From positions 100,463,489-100,527,488 of the forward strand of contig NC_044563.1 in the NCBI RefSeq assembly GCF_007565055.1: a DNA stretch of 64,000 bases, in the 5' to 3' direction. The translations under genes and the position numbers were made by a program. Source of the DNA: Rhinopithecus roxellana (lineage: Eukaryota > Chordata > Mammalia > Primates > Cercopithecidae). Below are positions 11,801 through 22,719 of this stretch, in pieces. The notes below the pieces were generated by a model. That model had not been told where the DNA came from and ran no database searches. It saw only the letters and a list, made by a program, of their open reading frames with translations. The stretch's first letter is position 1. Each line of letters opens with the position of its first letter.

Positions 11801-12305
11801 TTACTGAGCACATGTGATGCATCATGCAGCATTCTAGTTGATAAAAAATGGTAAATAAACTAGACAAAATATATTTTCTTATGCTAGTGGAGATTAGAGA
11901 CAATATATAATTTTTAAAAAGTAGTTTCAGGTTGTGATAAGTACTATAAAGAAAATGCACTCTAATCCCAGCACTTTGGGAGGCCAAGGTGGATGGATCA
12001 CTAGAGGTCAGGCATTTAACTGTAGCCTGGCCAATCTGGTAAAACCCTGTCTCTACTAAAAGTAAGAAAATTAGCTGGGCATGGTGGTGTGTGCCTGTAG
12101 TCTCAGCTACTCAGGGAACTGAGGCAGGAGAATCACTTGAACATGGGAGGCAGAGGTTGCAGTGAGCTGGGATCACACCATTGCACTGCAGCCTGGGCAA
12201 CAAGAGTGAAACTCTGTCTCAAAAAAGAAAAAGAAAAGAGACAGCAAGATGATAATTGTTATTTTAGATGGTCAGGATGCTTTCTCAGAGACCAGAATGA
12301 AGGAT
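11797..12305 (-). mobile_element. L2 LINE 3' end, split by an Alu
   Basis: Left part: 'tttactgagcacatgtg', 'gctagtggagattagagacaat', 'tttcaggttgtgataagtactataaagaaaatgc' in the order expected for antisense L2. It resumes right of the Alu with 'ttattttagatggtcagga', 'ctttctcagagaccagaatgaagg'. This places the Alu inside an older L2 copy. The L2 is ancient and non-coding. Confidence 0.75.
11956..12244 (+). mobile_element. Alu SINE (AluS/J type), 5'-truncated
   Basis: Both Alu monomers are present: 'taatcccagcactttggg' at the left and 'ggcagaggttgcagtgag' at the right, ending in an A-rich tail with G interruptions (12221-12240). About 25-30 bases of the Alu 5' end, including the pol III A box start, are missing. 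It carries many substitutions, consistent with an old AluS/J. It sits within the antisense L2. Confidence 0.93.
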
Positions 12306-12311
12306 TGTGGT

Positions 12312-13165
12312 GATCTCAATAGGCAACTGTGAATATATTGCTAAAATAAGAAGACTGATCAAGAATTGTTATATGTGGGTAACTGGCCCCCACACTTGCG
12401 CAGGGGCATTTGGGCCCTCTCTACCTGGAGCAGCTCTCAGAGCTCCTCTGTCACTGCCGTGGGCATCCCTTTGTTTCCATATGTGTTATTCTAAGAGTAT
12501 AAGTACTTAAGTCAATATCCAAGTCAGGGATTATGTAAAACATAATTCTTCTGTCTTCCTTTGTAAATAATTAATTCTATGTTTTATAGAAATGCATTCC
12601 CTGTCATTAATCCTGTTGCTATTCTGAGTGATTTTTCTTCCCTTTGGATTCACAGCTTTACAAGTACTTTTAATTTTGGATTGGATACTGAGTTCTCTTC
12701 TTGTTTTGTACAGTCTCCTTGCCCAAGCTAGGCTAGAAGAATGTGAAAAATTCACTTAGCTTTCTACATACACTTTGAATCTAAATGTACCTGTAGCAAT
12801 ATTCACTTGTTTTTCCAGACTAGCCACAATGTGGATTGCTACTTTGAATGATATAGCACAGTATTCCAACAGTCTTGTTTTCTTCTTGCTCCGATTAAAT
12901 ACAAAATGACTGTCAGATTTTCTAGCCTGTCCCAAACTTGAAATGTTATACACAAGAACACAGTGAATTTTTATCAAATTGCTCTATTGGCCACAGCCTA
13001 ATTTTTCTCCAGAGTGAAAGGGTGCTGCTTTTTCTCATTTGCTTTAGTGCAGCTGTCAGAGTCAGCACAGCATTTTTCTGCTAAGGTTGAGTGGTAAGTG
13101 ATAAGAAAAACATTCCAATTGTACACAGATATATTATAAAATAAAAAATACATCCCTGCTCTGTT
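12312..13165. other. Unassigned DNA
   Basis: No recognisable repeat. Two adjacent minus-strand frames (12531-12755 and 12756-12977) show no known protein features and look like chance frames. Confidence 0.45.
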
Positions 13166-13409
13166 TTTTATATGTAACTTTTATTTTTTATTTTTTTTCT
13201 TTTTATTATTATACTTTAAGTTTTGGGATACATGTGCAGAATGTATAGATTTGTTACATAGGTGTACACGTGCCATGGTGGTTTGCTGCACCCATCAACC
13301 TGTCATCTACATTAGGTATTTATCCTAATGCTATCCCTCCCCTACCCCCCAACCCCGACAGGCCCTGGTGTGTGATGTTCCCCTCCCTGTGTCCTTGTGT
13401 TCTCATTGT

Positions 13410-13592
13410 TCAGCTCTCACTTATGAGTGAAAGCATGTGGTGTTTGGTTTTCTGTTCCTGTGTTAGTTTACTGAGAATGATGCTTTCCAGCTTCATCCAT
13501 GCCCCTACAGAGGACATGAACTCATCCTTTTTTATGGCTGCATAGTATTCCAAGGTGTATATGTGCCACATTTTCTTTATCCAGTCTATCAT
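13410..13592 (-). pseudogene. L1 ORF2 C-terminal remnant
   Basis: Sixty codons matching the C-terminal segment of L1 ORF2p, with the characteristic WIKKMWHIYTLEYYAAIKKDEF stretch near residues 4-25 (the usual reading has TMEYY, so TLEYY is a change) and the cysteine-region tail lost. In L1 this part helps RNA binding during target-primed reverse transcription. Only a fragment of the frame is open; the element cannot make functional ORF2p. Confidence 0.85.
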
Positions 13593-13720
13593 TGATGGAC
13601 ATTTGAATTGGTTTCAAGTCTTTGCTATTGTGAACAGTGCCACAATAAACATACACATGCATGTGTCTTTATTGTAGAATGATTTATAATCCTTTGGGTA
13701 TTTACCCAGTAATGGGATTG

Positions 13721-13978
13721 CTAGTCAAATGGTATTTCTAGTTCTAGATCCTTGAGGAATTGCCACATTGTCTTCCGCAATGGTTGAACTAATTTACACT
13801 TCCACCAACAGTGTAAAAGTGTTCCTATTTCTCCACATCTTCTCCAGCATCTGTTGTTTCCTGACTTTGTAATGATTGCCATTTTAACTGGCGTAAGATG
13901 GTATCTCATTGTGGTTTTGATTTGCATTTCTCTGATGGCCAGTGATGATGACCTTTCTTTCATATGTTTGTTGGCCAC
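13721..13978 (-). pseudogene. L1 ORF2 C-terminal-third remnant
   Basis: Eighty-five codons collinear with L1 ORF2p upstream of the C-terminal end. Landmarks are IREMQIKTTMRYHLTPVKMA at residues 16-35 and the CWRRCGEIGTLLHCWWKC stretch at about residues 45-62, the cysteine-containing part of ORF2p. The frame is closed on both sides by stops or frameshifts. Part of the same decayed element as the neighbouring fragments. Confidence 0.88.
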
Positions 13979-15424
13979 ATAAGTGTCTTCTTTTCAGAAG
14001 TGTCTGTTCATATCCTTCACCCACTTTTTGATGGGGTTGTTTTTTCATGTAAAATTGTTTAAGTTCCTTGTAGATTCTGGATATTAGCCCTTTGTCAGAT
14101 GGATTGCGAAACTTTTCTCCCATCCTGTAAGTTGCCTGTTCACTCTGATGATAGTTTCTTTTTCTGTGTAGAAGCTCTTTAGTTTAATTAGATCCCATTT
14201 GTCAATTTTGTCTTTTGTTGCCATTGCTTTTGGTGTTTTAGTCATGAAGTCTTTGACCGTGCCTGTGTCCTAAATGGTATTGCCTAGGTTGTCTTCTAGG
14301 GATTTTATGGTTTCAGGTCTTAGATTTAGGTCTTTAATCCATCTTGAATTGATTTTTGTATAAGATATAAGGAAGGGATCTAGTTTCAGTTTTCTGCATA
14401 TGGCTGCCAGTTTTTCCAACACCATTTATTAAATAGGGAATCCTTTCCCTATTGCTTGTTTTTGTCAGGTTTGTCAAAGATCGGATGGTTGTAGATGTGT
14501 GGCATTATTTCTGAGGTTTCTATTCTGTTACATTGGTCTATTTTGGTATCAATACCATGCTGTTTTGGTTACTGTAGCCTTGTAGTATAGTTTGAAGTCA
14601 GGTAGCATGATGCCTCCAGCTTTGTTCTTCTTGCTTAGGATTGTCTTGGCTATACAGGCTCTTTTTTGGTTCCATATGAACTTTAAAGTAGGTTTTTCCA
14701 ATTCTGTGAAGAAAGTCAATGGTAGCTTGATCAGGATAGCATAGAATCTACAAATAAGCTTGGTCAGTATGGCCACTTTCACAATATTGAGTCTTCCTAA
14801 CTATGAGCATGAAATGTTTTTCCATTTGTTTGTGTCCTCTTTTATTTCCTTGAGCAGTGGTTTGTTGTTCTCCTTGAAGAGGTCTTTCACATCCCTTGTA
14901 AGTTGTATTCCTAGTATTTTATTCTCTTTGTAGCAATTGTAAATGGACGTTTACTCATGATTTGGCTCTCCATTTGTCTGGTATTGGTGTATAGGAATGC
15001 TTGTGATTTTTGCACATTGATTTTGTATCCTGTGACTTTGCTGAAGTTGCTTATCAGCTTAAGGAGATTTGGGGCTTGAGACAATGGGGTTTTCTAAATT
15101 TACAGTCATGTCATCTGCAAACAGACAATTTTACTTCCTCTCTTCCTGTTGAATACCCTTTATTTCTTTCTGTTGCCTGATTACCCTGGCCAGAACTTCC
15201 AATACTATGTTGAACAGGAGTGTTGACAGAGGGCATCCTTGTCTTGTGCTGGTTTTCAAAGAGAATGCTTCCAGCTTTTGCCCACTCAGTATGATATTGG
15301 CTGTGGGTTTGTCATAAATAGCTCTTATTATTTTGAGATATGTTCCATCAATACCTAGTTTATTGAGTTTTTAGCTTAAAGGGGTGTTGAAGTTTATTGA
15401 AGGCCTTTTCTGCATCTATTGAGA

Positions 15425-15562
15425 TGTAAAAGCATTCCTATTTCTCCACATCCTCTCCAGCATCTGATGTTTCCTTACTTTGTAATGATCACCATTCTAA
15501 CTGGCATAAGACGGTATCTCATTGTGGTTTTGATTTGCATTTTTCTAATGACCAGTGATGAT
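15425..15562 (-). repeat. Displaced second copy of an L1 ORF2 3' segment
   Basis: This block repeats the segment at about 13815-13952 of the same element (fctcacatc-type text 'cctatttctccacatc', 'catctgatgtttcc', 'ggtatctcattgtgg') in the same orientation, inside the reverse-transcriptase region. The two copies differ at about 13 of 138 positions by my count. Sequence on either side is normal L1 reverse-transcriptase text. Confidence 0.88.
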
Positions 15563-15727
15563 GTGGTTTTTGTCACTGGTTTTGTTTATGAGGTGGATTA
15601 CATTTATTGATTTTTGTATGTTGGACCAGCCTTGCATCCCAGGGATGAAGCAGACTTGATCATGGTAGATAAGCTTTTTGATGTGCTGCTGGATTTGGTT
15701 TGCCAGTATTTTATTGAAGATTTTCAC
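15545..15727 (-). pseudogene. L1 ORF2 reverse-transcriptase remnant, altered by a local rearrangement
   Basis: The fragment starts MKIFNKILANQIQQHIKKLI, which is the conserved ORF2p region before reverse-transcriptase motif A, and continues to INKTSDKNHI. The expected motif A (the Asp-containing IDAEKAFD box) should follow but is lost because the frame runs into displaced L1 sequence at 15425-15562. So the catalytic core is interrupted here by rearrangement and not only by point mutation. Confidence 0.85.
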
Positions 15728-16489
15728 ATCTATGTTTATCAGGGATATTGGCCTGAAATTTTCTTTTTTTGTTGTGTCTCTGCCAGGCTTTAGTATCAGG
15801 ATGATGTTGGTCTCATAAAATGAGTTAGGGAGGAGTACCTCTTTTTCTATTGTTTGGAATAGTTTCAGAAGGAATGGTACAGGCTCCTCTTTGTACCTCT
15901 TATAGAATTTGACTGTGAGTTCATCTGTTCCTCAGCTTTTTATGGTTGGTAGGCTATTAATTACTGCTTCAATTTCAGAACTTGTTATTGGTCTATTCAG
16001 GGATATGACTTCTTCCGGTTTGGTCTTGGGAGGGTGTATGTGTCCAGGAATTTATCCATTTCTTTTAGATTTTCTAGTTTATTTGCATAGAGCTGTTTAT
16101 AGTATTCTCTGTTGGTAGTTGGTATTTCTGTGGGATCAGTGGCGATATCCCCCTTACCATTTTTTATTGTGTCTATTTGATTCTTCTCTCTTTTCTTCTT
16201 TATAGTCTGGCTAGCAGTCTATCTATTTTGTTAATGTTTTCAAAAATCCGACTCCTGGCTTTTTTTTTTATTGTTTTTGAAGGGTTTTTCGTGTCTCTCT
16301 CTCCTTCAGTTCTGCTCTGATCTTAGTTATTTCTTGCCTTCTGCTAGCTTTTGAATTTGTTTGCTCTTACTTCTCTAGCCTGTTTTATTTTTTAAAGAGG
16401 AATGCCTGGATAAGAAGAAGCTTTGTGAAAATAAAATAATAATTGAAATAGAAAAATTTTCCTGAAAGTGAGAAAAAAAGTAAAAGAAA

Positions 16490-16790
16490 TTAATTCAACA
16501 CACATTTATTAAGTGTTGCCCAAGTACTAGTCATCATGCTAAGTTCTTAGGACACCAAGATAAATAAAATGCTGTCCCTGTCCTTAAAAAACTTACAGCC
16601 CATTAGGACATGGCAATTTCACTTTTTTGACACATGATTTTAGTATTGCCCTTGGACGTGTAAATCAAAAATGAAGAAGCAGAGAGAGTGATAATCTCTA
16701 TTTACTGAGGAACAGTCTAGAAAGATGTTCCAGAAGATGTTATATATGAGCTGCAATTGAAAGGCTAATTGGAGTTTATTAGGTGGCTGT
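16490..16790 (-). mobile_element. L2 or related old repeat fragment
   Basis: 'attcaacacacatttattaag', 'ctagtcatcatgctaag', 'caccaagataaataaaatgct', 'gtccctgtcctta' follow the order of the antisense L2 3' end (tattgagcac..., ggcactg..., acagtgaacaa..., agtccctgccctc). The right limit is unclear. Confidence 0.55.
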
Positions 16791-16831
16791 GATGGGGAAT
16801 TGGTAGTGATAGAACAAACATTTCACATGAA

Positions 16832-16884
16832 AAGATAGGTAGGTAGGTAGGTAGGTAGGTAGGTAGGCAGGTAGGTAGGTAGAT
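16832..16884. repeat. (TAGG)n microsatellite
   Basis: About twelve nearly perfect TAGG units with one AGGC interruption near 16867. A frame reading Pro-Thr-Tyr-Leu repeats on the minus strand at this place is a product of the repeat, not a protein. Likely length-polymorphic. Confidence 0.95.
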
Positions 16885-17059
16885 GCATGCAGAGGCTCAG
16901 AATCATGAAACAGCTTAGTATATGCAGGAGTTCAGGAACAATCTTGTACTGTTGGAATATAGATCCTTGAGGGGACCAGCTGGTTGACACACTAGGCTCA
17001 TCGGTGAGAAAGGAAAGAGAGGTCAGATCATGATAAGTTTTAAGTAAAACAGCTTGGCT

Positions 17060-17285
17060 TTTATTTTTAAAACTATGATTCAAATCTTGGCCACATATGA
17101 ATCCCCTGGGGGAGCTTTGCAAAAAAATTAGATTCCATTTCTGAAGATTTTTATTTCATTTGTATTAAATAGGGCATAGCATCAGGATTTTTTTAAAGCT
17201 CCTCAGTTTTTATTTACTTATTTATTTGTTTGTCTATTGTTTTGGTTTTAATGCAAAGTCAGGGTTGAGATTCATTGCTTCAGAA
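17060..17285 (+). mobile_element. MER5A (hAT-Charlie DNA transposon fossil)
   Basis: 'catatgaatcccctggggga', 'gctttgcaaaaaaattaga' and 'gagattcattgcttcag' match the MER5A non-autonomous hAT layout. A T-rich (ATTT)-like insertion of about 40 bp lies near 17205-17250. The element has no coding capacity. Confidence 0.75.
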
Positions 17286-17337
17286 ATTGGGTCGTCAGTA
17301 AAGAGTATGAAAATATACAATCACATATATTCTTCTT

Positions 17338-17520
17338 TTGAGTGGAAAGAGCACAGACTTCAGGTCTAGTTCACTGTGTTAGCATTTGCATCATGGACAG
17401 ACACTTGCCTCTCTGAGCCTCGGTTCCTGCAACTGTAAAACTAGAAACCTGGTAATATCCACCCAACAGCACTGTTACACAATCATATATGCAGAAACAC
17501 TTTATTAAGTGTAAGTTCTT
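17338..17520 (+). mobile_element. MIR SINE
   Basis: 'gtggaaagagcacagacttcagg', then 'cttgcctctctgagcctcggttcc', 'gcaactgtaaaac' and 'aagtgtaag' follow the MIR core in order. Ancient tRNA-derived SINE. Non-coding. Confidence 0.85.
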
Positions 17521-17525
17521 TCCTA

Positions 17526-18240
17526 GGTAGAAGTGGTTCACAAGTTGAAGCAGACATTGTTCTGGATTGTCCAACATCCATTACATTCCAGTCAACAGTA
17601 ATATTTCTGCCAACTTTCTACATGTTTTATTATCGATAAGCTTTATAAAGAGGTCTATATGGAGGGATGATTTCTCTTCTTTTGCGGGACTCTGTTGTTT
17701 CCGGAGGCAACTCTTGGAACTGCTCCTGCCATTTTATTAGAGAGGAAGAAATGTAAAGAGCCTATGTCCTTGAAGACTGTTGGGGATCAAACAACCAAGC
17801 TTGGAGTCCACACGATGTCTAGGTTTCTTGTTATGTGTGAGAATACATTTCTTTAATGCCAGTTTGGATATGGCTTCCTGTAGCAAAATGTATCTTAATT
17901 GATGGGCAAACTACGAATAAAAAATAAGAGGATGCATGGAGCAAATACTCAACCTTGTTGAATGAGGCAGTTTTATCTTGAGCGTGAAAAAATTGGACTG
18001 AATGAAAACAGACCTAAGGAATCTGCCTTAGGTCTGATTTAAACTGACAAAGAATGGAAAATTGATTCCTGTTGCATATGAGAAGTTACAGGACTATAAT
18101 GGGGCATTAAGGACACAAGGGGGAAACTGAAATTCATGTAATACTAAGTTCCTGAAACCAATATGATTTTGACTTTGGTATCCAGAATACCAGCCTCCAG
18201 AGAGATCACAGGATCAAGTACAAGCTCGAGGGATCACTTA
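17526..18240. other. Unassigned DNA with one perfect hairpin
   Basis: No known family recognised. It contains a perfect 11-bp stem at 18009-18019 / 18026-18036 with a six-base loop. Confidence 0.45.
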
Positions 18241-18244
18241 ATTA

Positions 18245-18420
18245 GTGTAATTCTATTACTTTCAAACTGTGTGACCTCTGGCAGCTTACTTAACTTCTGT
18301 GAGCTTCGTTTTCCCTAATGGTAGCAAACGCATCTGTTGTAAATATTAAGTGGGACATGATAAAGCATTTAACACAGTGCGTGGTAAATAATAATTGTTA
18401 TTATTACAATAATATCCATT
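18245..18420 (+). mobile_element. MIR SINE
   Basis: 'actgtgtgacctctggcag', 'acttaacttctgtgagcttcg', 'aaatattaagtgggac' and 'aagcatttaacacagtgcgtgg' match the MIR core and 3' part in order. Confidence 0.85.
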
Positions 18421-18424
18421 TGTT

Positions 18425-19550
18425 AAGGACTAACCATGTAGATGGAGAGAGAGGAACCATGTCTGGCAGTGATGACCCCACTAGAGTTGATCCGGACTAA
18501 TTCTTGTGCCTAAAGCTATGTCTAAATAGAACTTGGCCCCCAGAAAATATGATAGGGTACATAAGCTGTCTTTCTAAAAAAACTGTAAGTAATTTAAACA
18601 TAGGAACATCTCTTTATTCACTGTGGAATTTCCATAGAACACTGGAAATTCCACTATTAATATAAAAAACAGAAATTGCAGTAAGTAGCATAATAACTTT
18701 CTACAATAAAACCATGATACATCCTTAAAATGTATGAGTGATTTGCTTACAACTTGATTTTTGGCCTTTTTCCTTAGATCAACAGCTTGAATTTCAGAAA
18801 ATGAGATACCTCATAGTGACTAGTGTCCCTTATAATGAAGAGATGCCCAGAACCTGAGCATTCAGAGACAGAGAGATGAGATTTCCTTGGGAAAATGGAA
18901 GACAATTTTCTTTAGAATAAAATGACAAAATGTAAAATTTGGAGGGGTATTAGGGCAGAGAATTAAAAGACATATAAAGCAAGAATACTGTGGCACAAGA
19001 AAAGATGTTTAAATCCAAGTACTTAGGAACTATGCTAGATGATAAATCTTTCAAGAATGGATGCAATTATGCTACAAATCAAAATGAGGCAAAATTTCAT
19101 GAACAGAAAAGCCCAGAATGAAGGGTAAGATGGCCTATAAGAGGAAAAAGGTGAAACTAGCTTATTTAAGGAATGAGCTTCTTCCTTTCAGCATTGTTCC
19201 CAATCTTCTCTTACATTGTCATCAGAAATCAAATCTGGTCAAAATCCTGCCTCAATTTAATCTCTGGGTCATGCTACTCAGCCGACTCTATAAAAACCTT
19301 CAAATTAGGTTTAGAGTTGTCCTCTGAATCCTACTACCATCTCACTGTGTGAATGGTACTACATGAACTTTGTTCTCATTCTGCTGGATGTGTTGTAACT
19401 GTGCTCTATAGCATACACAATCTGAATTCTTCACCAAATATATATAATTTCTCATAAAGAATTCTTTGCCAAATATGTACTTTAAAATTTTTGTATTCTG
19501 TTTGCTATTCGGAAAACAAAACACCAGATCTCTTTCTTCCCTTTTTACAA
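18425..19550. other. Unassigned DNA with one perfect hairpin
   Basis: No repeat family recognised. A perfect 12-bp stem with an eight-base loop lies at 18623-18634 / 18643-18654. Confidence 0.45.
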
Positions 19551-19552
19551 CA

Positions 19553-20757
19553 TCGACACACCTGCAACCATCTGATCTTCAACAAAGCTGACAAAACCAA
19601 GCAATGGGGAAAGGACTGTCTGTTCAATAAATGGTGTTGAGATAACTGGCTAGCCATACACAGAAGATCGAAACTGGACTCCTTCATTACACCATATACA
19701 AAAATCAACTAAAGATGGATTTAAGACAACTTAAGCAATACTATTCTGGACATAGAAACTGGCAAAGATTTTATGACAAAAATGCCAAAAGCAATTACAA
19801 CAAAAGCAATAAATGAGATCAATAAAAGCTAACAGCTTCTGCACAGCAAAAGAAACATTTGCAATCTGTGCATCTGACAAAGCTCTAATATCCAGCATCT
19901 ATATGAAACTTAAACAAATTTACAAGCAAAAACCAAGCAACGCCATTGATTAGTGGGCAAAGGTAATTAACAGACACTTTTCAAAAGAAGGCATATATGC
20001 AGTCAATAAGCATATGAAAAAGCTCAATATCACTGATCATTAGAGAAATGCAAATCAAAACCACAATGAGATGGCACTCACACAAGTCAGATGGCTGTTA
20101 TTAAAGTCAAAAAATAACGGATGCTGGTAATCTGTGGAGAAAGGAAATGTTTAAATGCCGTTGGTGGGAGTGTAAATTAGTTCAGCGATTATGGAAGATG
20201 GTGTGGCAATTCCTCAGAAAGCTAAACAAAAAATACGATTTGACCTAGCAATCCCATTACTGGGTTTATGCCCAAAGAAATATAAATCATTCTGCCATAA
20301 ATATACATGCACACAAATGTTCACTGCAACACTATTCACAATATTAAAGACTAAATATCCATCAATGACAAATTGGATAAGGAAAATGTGGTATGTATAC
20401 ACCATGGAATACTATGCACCCATAAAAAAGAATGAGCTAAAAAGTCTTTTATGGGAACACGGCATGGAACTGGAGGCCATCATCCTTAGCAAATGAATAC
20501 AGGAACAGAAAACCAAATACCACATGTTTTTACTTATATAAGTGGGAGCTAAACGATGAGAACTTATGGACACAAAGAGGGGAACAGCAGACACTGGGGA
20601 CTTCTCGAGGCTGCAGGGTGGGAGGAGGGAGAGGATCAGGAAACATAACTACTGGATACTAGGGTGACAAAAAATTCTGTACAACAAACCCCAGCAACAT
20701 AAGGTTACCTGTGTAACAAACCTGCACATGTACCCCTGAACATAACATTTAATAATA
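19553..20757 (+). mobile_element. L1PA/L1PB LINE 3' end, about 1.2 kb
   Basis: Sense L1 from 'acacacctgcaaccatctg' in the 3' third of ORF2 to the 3' UTR end (tgcacatgtacccctgaac near 20722). It is 5'-truncated. The tail is a degraded AATAATAG-type run, not pure A. Several frameshifts break ORF2, but the last 100 codons remain open. No clear target duplication was found. Confidence 0.93.
20191..20496 (+). pseudogene. L1 ORF2 C-terminal remnant (101 codons)
   Basis: Translation is collinear with the ORF2p C-terminus: the region FDLAIPLLG near residues 17-25 and the landmark WYVYTMEYYAPIKKNE at residues 67-82. The usual text has CYYTMEYYAAIKK-like residues, so there are substitutions. It lacks endonuclease and reverse transcriptase, and ends at an early stop after ILSK. 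It is a decayed fragment of the surrounding L1. Confidence 0.9.
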
Positions 20758-20759
20758 GA

Positions 20760-21655
20760 ATTTTATTATTGTACAGTATTTTTACTGCTATTCTTTTACA
20801 AACATTATTCTTCTTGTCAGCATTCTTTAATAGAACACTCATAAATTTTAGATCAATAACACTTTCAATCGACTATAAAAAGTATGCCATGATTGATCCA
20901 AGTATTTATTGCATGAGTATGTATCAAAAGAAGCCAATTTGACTCAGTGCATTTTAAAAATTTTATATATTTCATGGATTCATAAGACAAAGTCAGCTTA
21001 TCTTTTCTAGAATTCTATCATAGAAAATTGTTATCTTGTGTGCATTAAGCTATTCTTCAAGAATGTAAGTATCTTTGGGAGGTGTTAAGAGGAAACTTAT
21101 TCATACCTCCTCAGTGCTATTTATTTTAATAAGCCATCTCTCCACTCCCACCCCCAGCAACAACCATAGCCAAGATAATATTTTTCTTTAGGGGAAAGAG
21201 ATTTGATAGGAATGTGGACAGTAGGCGTGGGTGATTGTAGGTTATTGAAAATTGCCCTGTGATAGCAGATTTAGGATAGTAGCTGAGGACAGTCGGTCAG
21301 AGTAAATGGAGGAATTTGGGGCACATGGATGGAAGGAAAGTAAAAACTTCAGGAAGATTAGAGGGTCAGACTGATTTCCTTGATGACTTTACTGAACGGG
21401 TCCTTAAACAGTCTTGGAGATGAGGGGAAGGACAGGCTCTCTCTCTAAAGTGGGCTCATTGAAGAAGTTGAGAAGCGACAAGGAAACCCATCTCATTCTA
21501 CCTTCACTGTGGCATCTTAAGGAAAAACAGACACAGCAGGTGATACTGGAGACCTTTCTCCTCTGGAACCCAACTTCAAGACAAGAACCAAATATCCTGA
21601 CCTGAGGTTCCTGTGAAAATGTTTCCATCTACCCTGTTGAATGAAGACAAGAAGA
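20760..21655. other. Unassigned DNA
   Basis: No recognisable family. Opposed short frames at 21404-21628 (-) and 21414-21605 (+) cover the same bases, so at most one could be real, and neither resembles a protein I know. Confidence 0.45.
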
Positions 21656-21659
21656 CTAT

Positions 21660-22070
21660 GAGGAATGCTCCTCTCTCCCCTGGCTTCCATTTCTAAACCA
21701 TCTCTCAGCCTACGTCCCCAACTGTCGTTGCCCCAGACTACCTACAATCCCTTAGAGTTTCCTCTAAATGCACTAGGCTCTTCCCACCAAGCTCCACCTG
21801 CACTGCTCTTTCTCCAGCCTTTGAATGACTTGCTCCTTTTAGGTTGAAATACCATTTTTCTTGACTGCCCCATTTAGAAAATGACTTTTCTGCTATTCTC
21901 CATCTCAGTGCCCAAATTATTTAATTACCTTAAAAGAAATAATTCCAGTTTCTAATATGTTCCTGTTTATTCTTTGTCCCCTCTCTCTCACCAGAATGTG
22001 GGCTACTTAAATGACAGGCTGTCTTGTTTACTACTGTTTCTGTAGCACCTACCACATGACTGACTTTTGA
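21660..22070 (+). mobile_element. L2 LINE 3' end
   Basis: 'gctctttctccagcctttgaatg', 'aataccatttttcttgactgccc', 'ccagaatgtgggctacttaa', 'caggctgtcttgtttactactgtttctgtagcacc' are in the order of the sense L2 3' end (…tcccactagaatgtaagctcc…tctgttttg…). Strongly decayed. Confidence 0.6.
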
Positions 22071-22074
22071 AGAG

Positions 22075-22585
22075 CACAAATACAATTCTGGTTTTGGTGG
22101 AAGCTAAATGGTGTTGCTCTCAGCTCTCAAAAGAGTCAGGCTACCGCTGTGCTGTTTAAGGTTGAAAGCAAGATTTGCAGACTTGCTTTGACAAATGGAC
22201 ACTCATTGCAGCCTAAGGAGTAAGGGACAGGGAATGGTGGTATCAGAAGTAGATGCCAGCATTTTCCTAGGGGAGGATGTTTATCTCTCCGTGGCAGCCA
22301 AGAATACTCCCAAAGCTAAAGTAATAACCCAAGGGAGAGGATGTTGGTTAAGTTTAAGTATAACTAATATGACTATTCCTAAGGTGATTTCCATTTCTAG
22401 CTCACTACTTTTTTTTTTCTTTCATCCCCTGACATCAGACTTGAATGATCATGGTGAAGATATGTGGAGAAGTGATGATTTGTCTTGGGCTTCCTATATG
22501 GCAGACCCAGATCTACATGCAGCCCCTAGAATACCTTGTGAGATTATGTGAAATGGTATACAATGTAGTTAACTATTTTTACTGT
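22075..22585. other. Unassigned DNA
   Basis: An open frame of 118 codons (22195-22551, +) begins with ATG but includes a run of phenylalanines from a T-rich tract at 22410-22420 and has no recognised motif. I do not call a gene. Confidence 0.4.
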
Positions 22586-22589
22586 TATA

Positions 22590-22715
22590 CTGAAGAATAT
22601 TGAGATTCAGAGTGCTTTTGCAACGTGCTTACATTTTCAAAGCTAGAAGCTTGCTTGCACTCACAAAGCTAGAAAATGGCAAGGTTGAAATTTGAGATGA
22701 AGTTGCTATGTTTGA
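22590..22715 (-). mobile_element. Possible MIR fragment
   Basis: 'gaatattgagattcagagtg' and 'tcacaaagctagaaaatggcaaggttgaaatttga' resemble the antisense MIR text (gaggctcagagag… cacacagctagtaagtggcagagcc… gatttga). Short and decayed. Confidence 0.5.
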
Positions 22716-22719
22716 CTTG

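Larger units (their letters stand above)
13179..16394 (-). mobile_element. L1PA-type LINE, 5'-truncated, about 3.2 kb
   Basis: Starts at the left with a T-rich tail and the antisense L1 3' UTR (tactttaagttttggg, cccctacccccc), then ORF2 backwards from C-terminus through reverse transcriptase, ending abruptly near 16382 within ORF2. The 12-mer ttttatttttta at 13179-13190 and again at 16383-16394 is a plausible target-site duplication, although it is low complexity. ORF2 is broken by many stops and indels. A block at 15425-15562 is out of place (see findings). Age looks like middle L1PA, before the youngest copies of the window. Confidence 0.93.

Noticed and set aside
16832..16884. Possible regularly spaced repeat array
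   Set aside because: It is a simple tetranucleotide repeat without spacers.
16823..17122. 99-codon minus-strand frame ending in PTYL repeats
   Set aside because: The repeats are the (TAGG)n microsatellite read through; no protein family fits.
22195..22551. 118-codon plus-strand frame
   Set aside because: Passes through a T-rich tract and has no recognised feature; likely chance.
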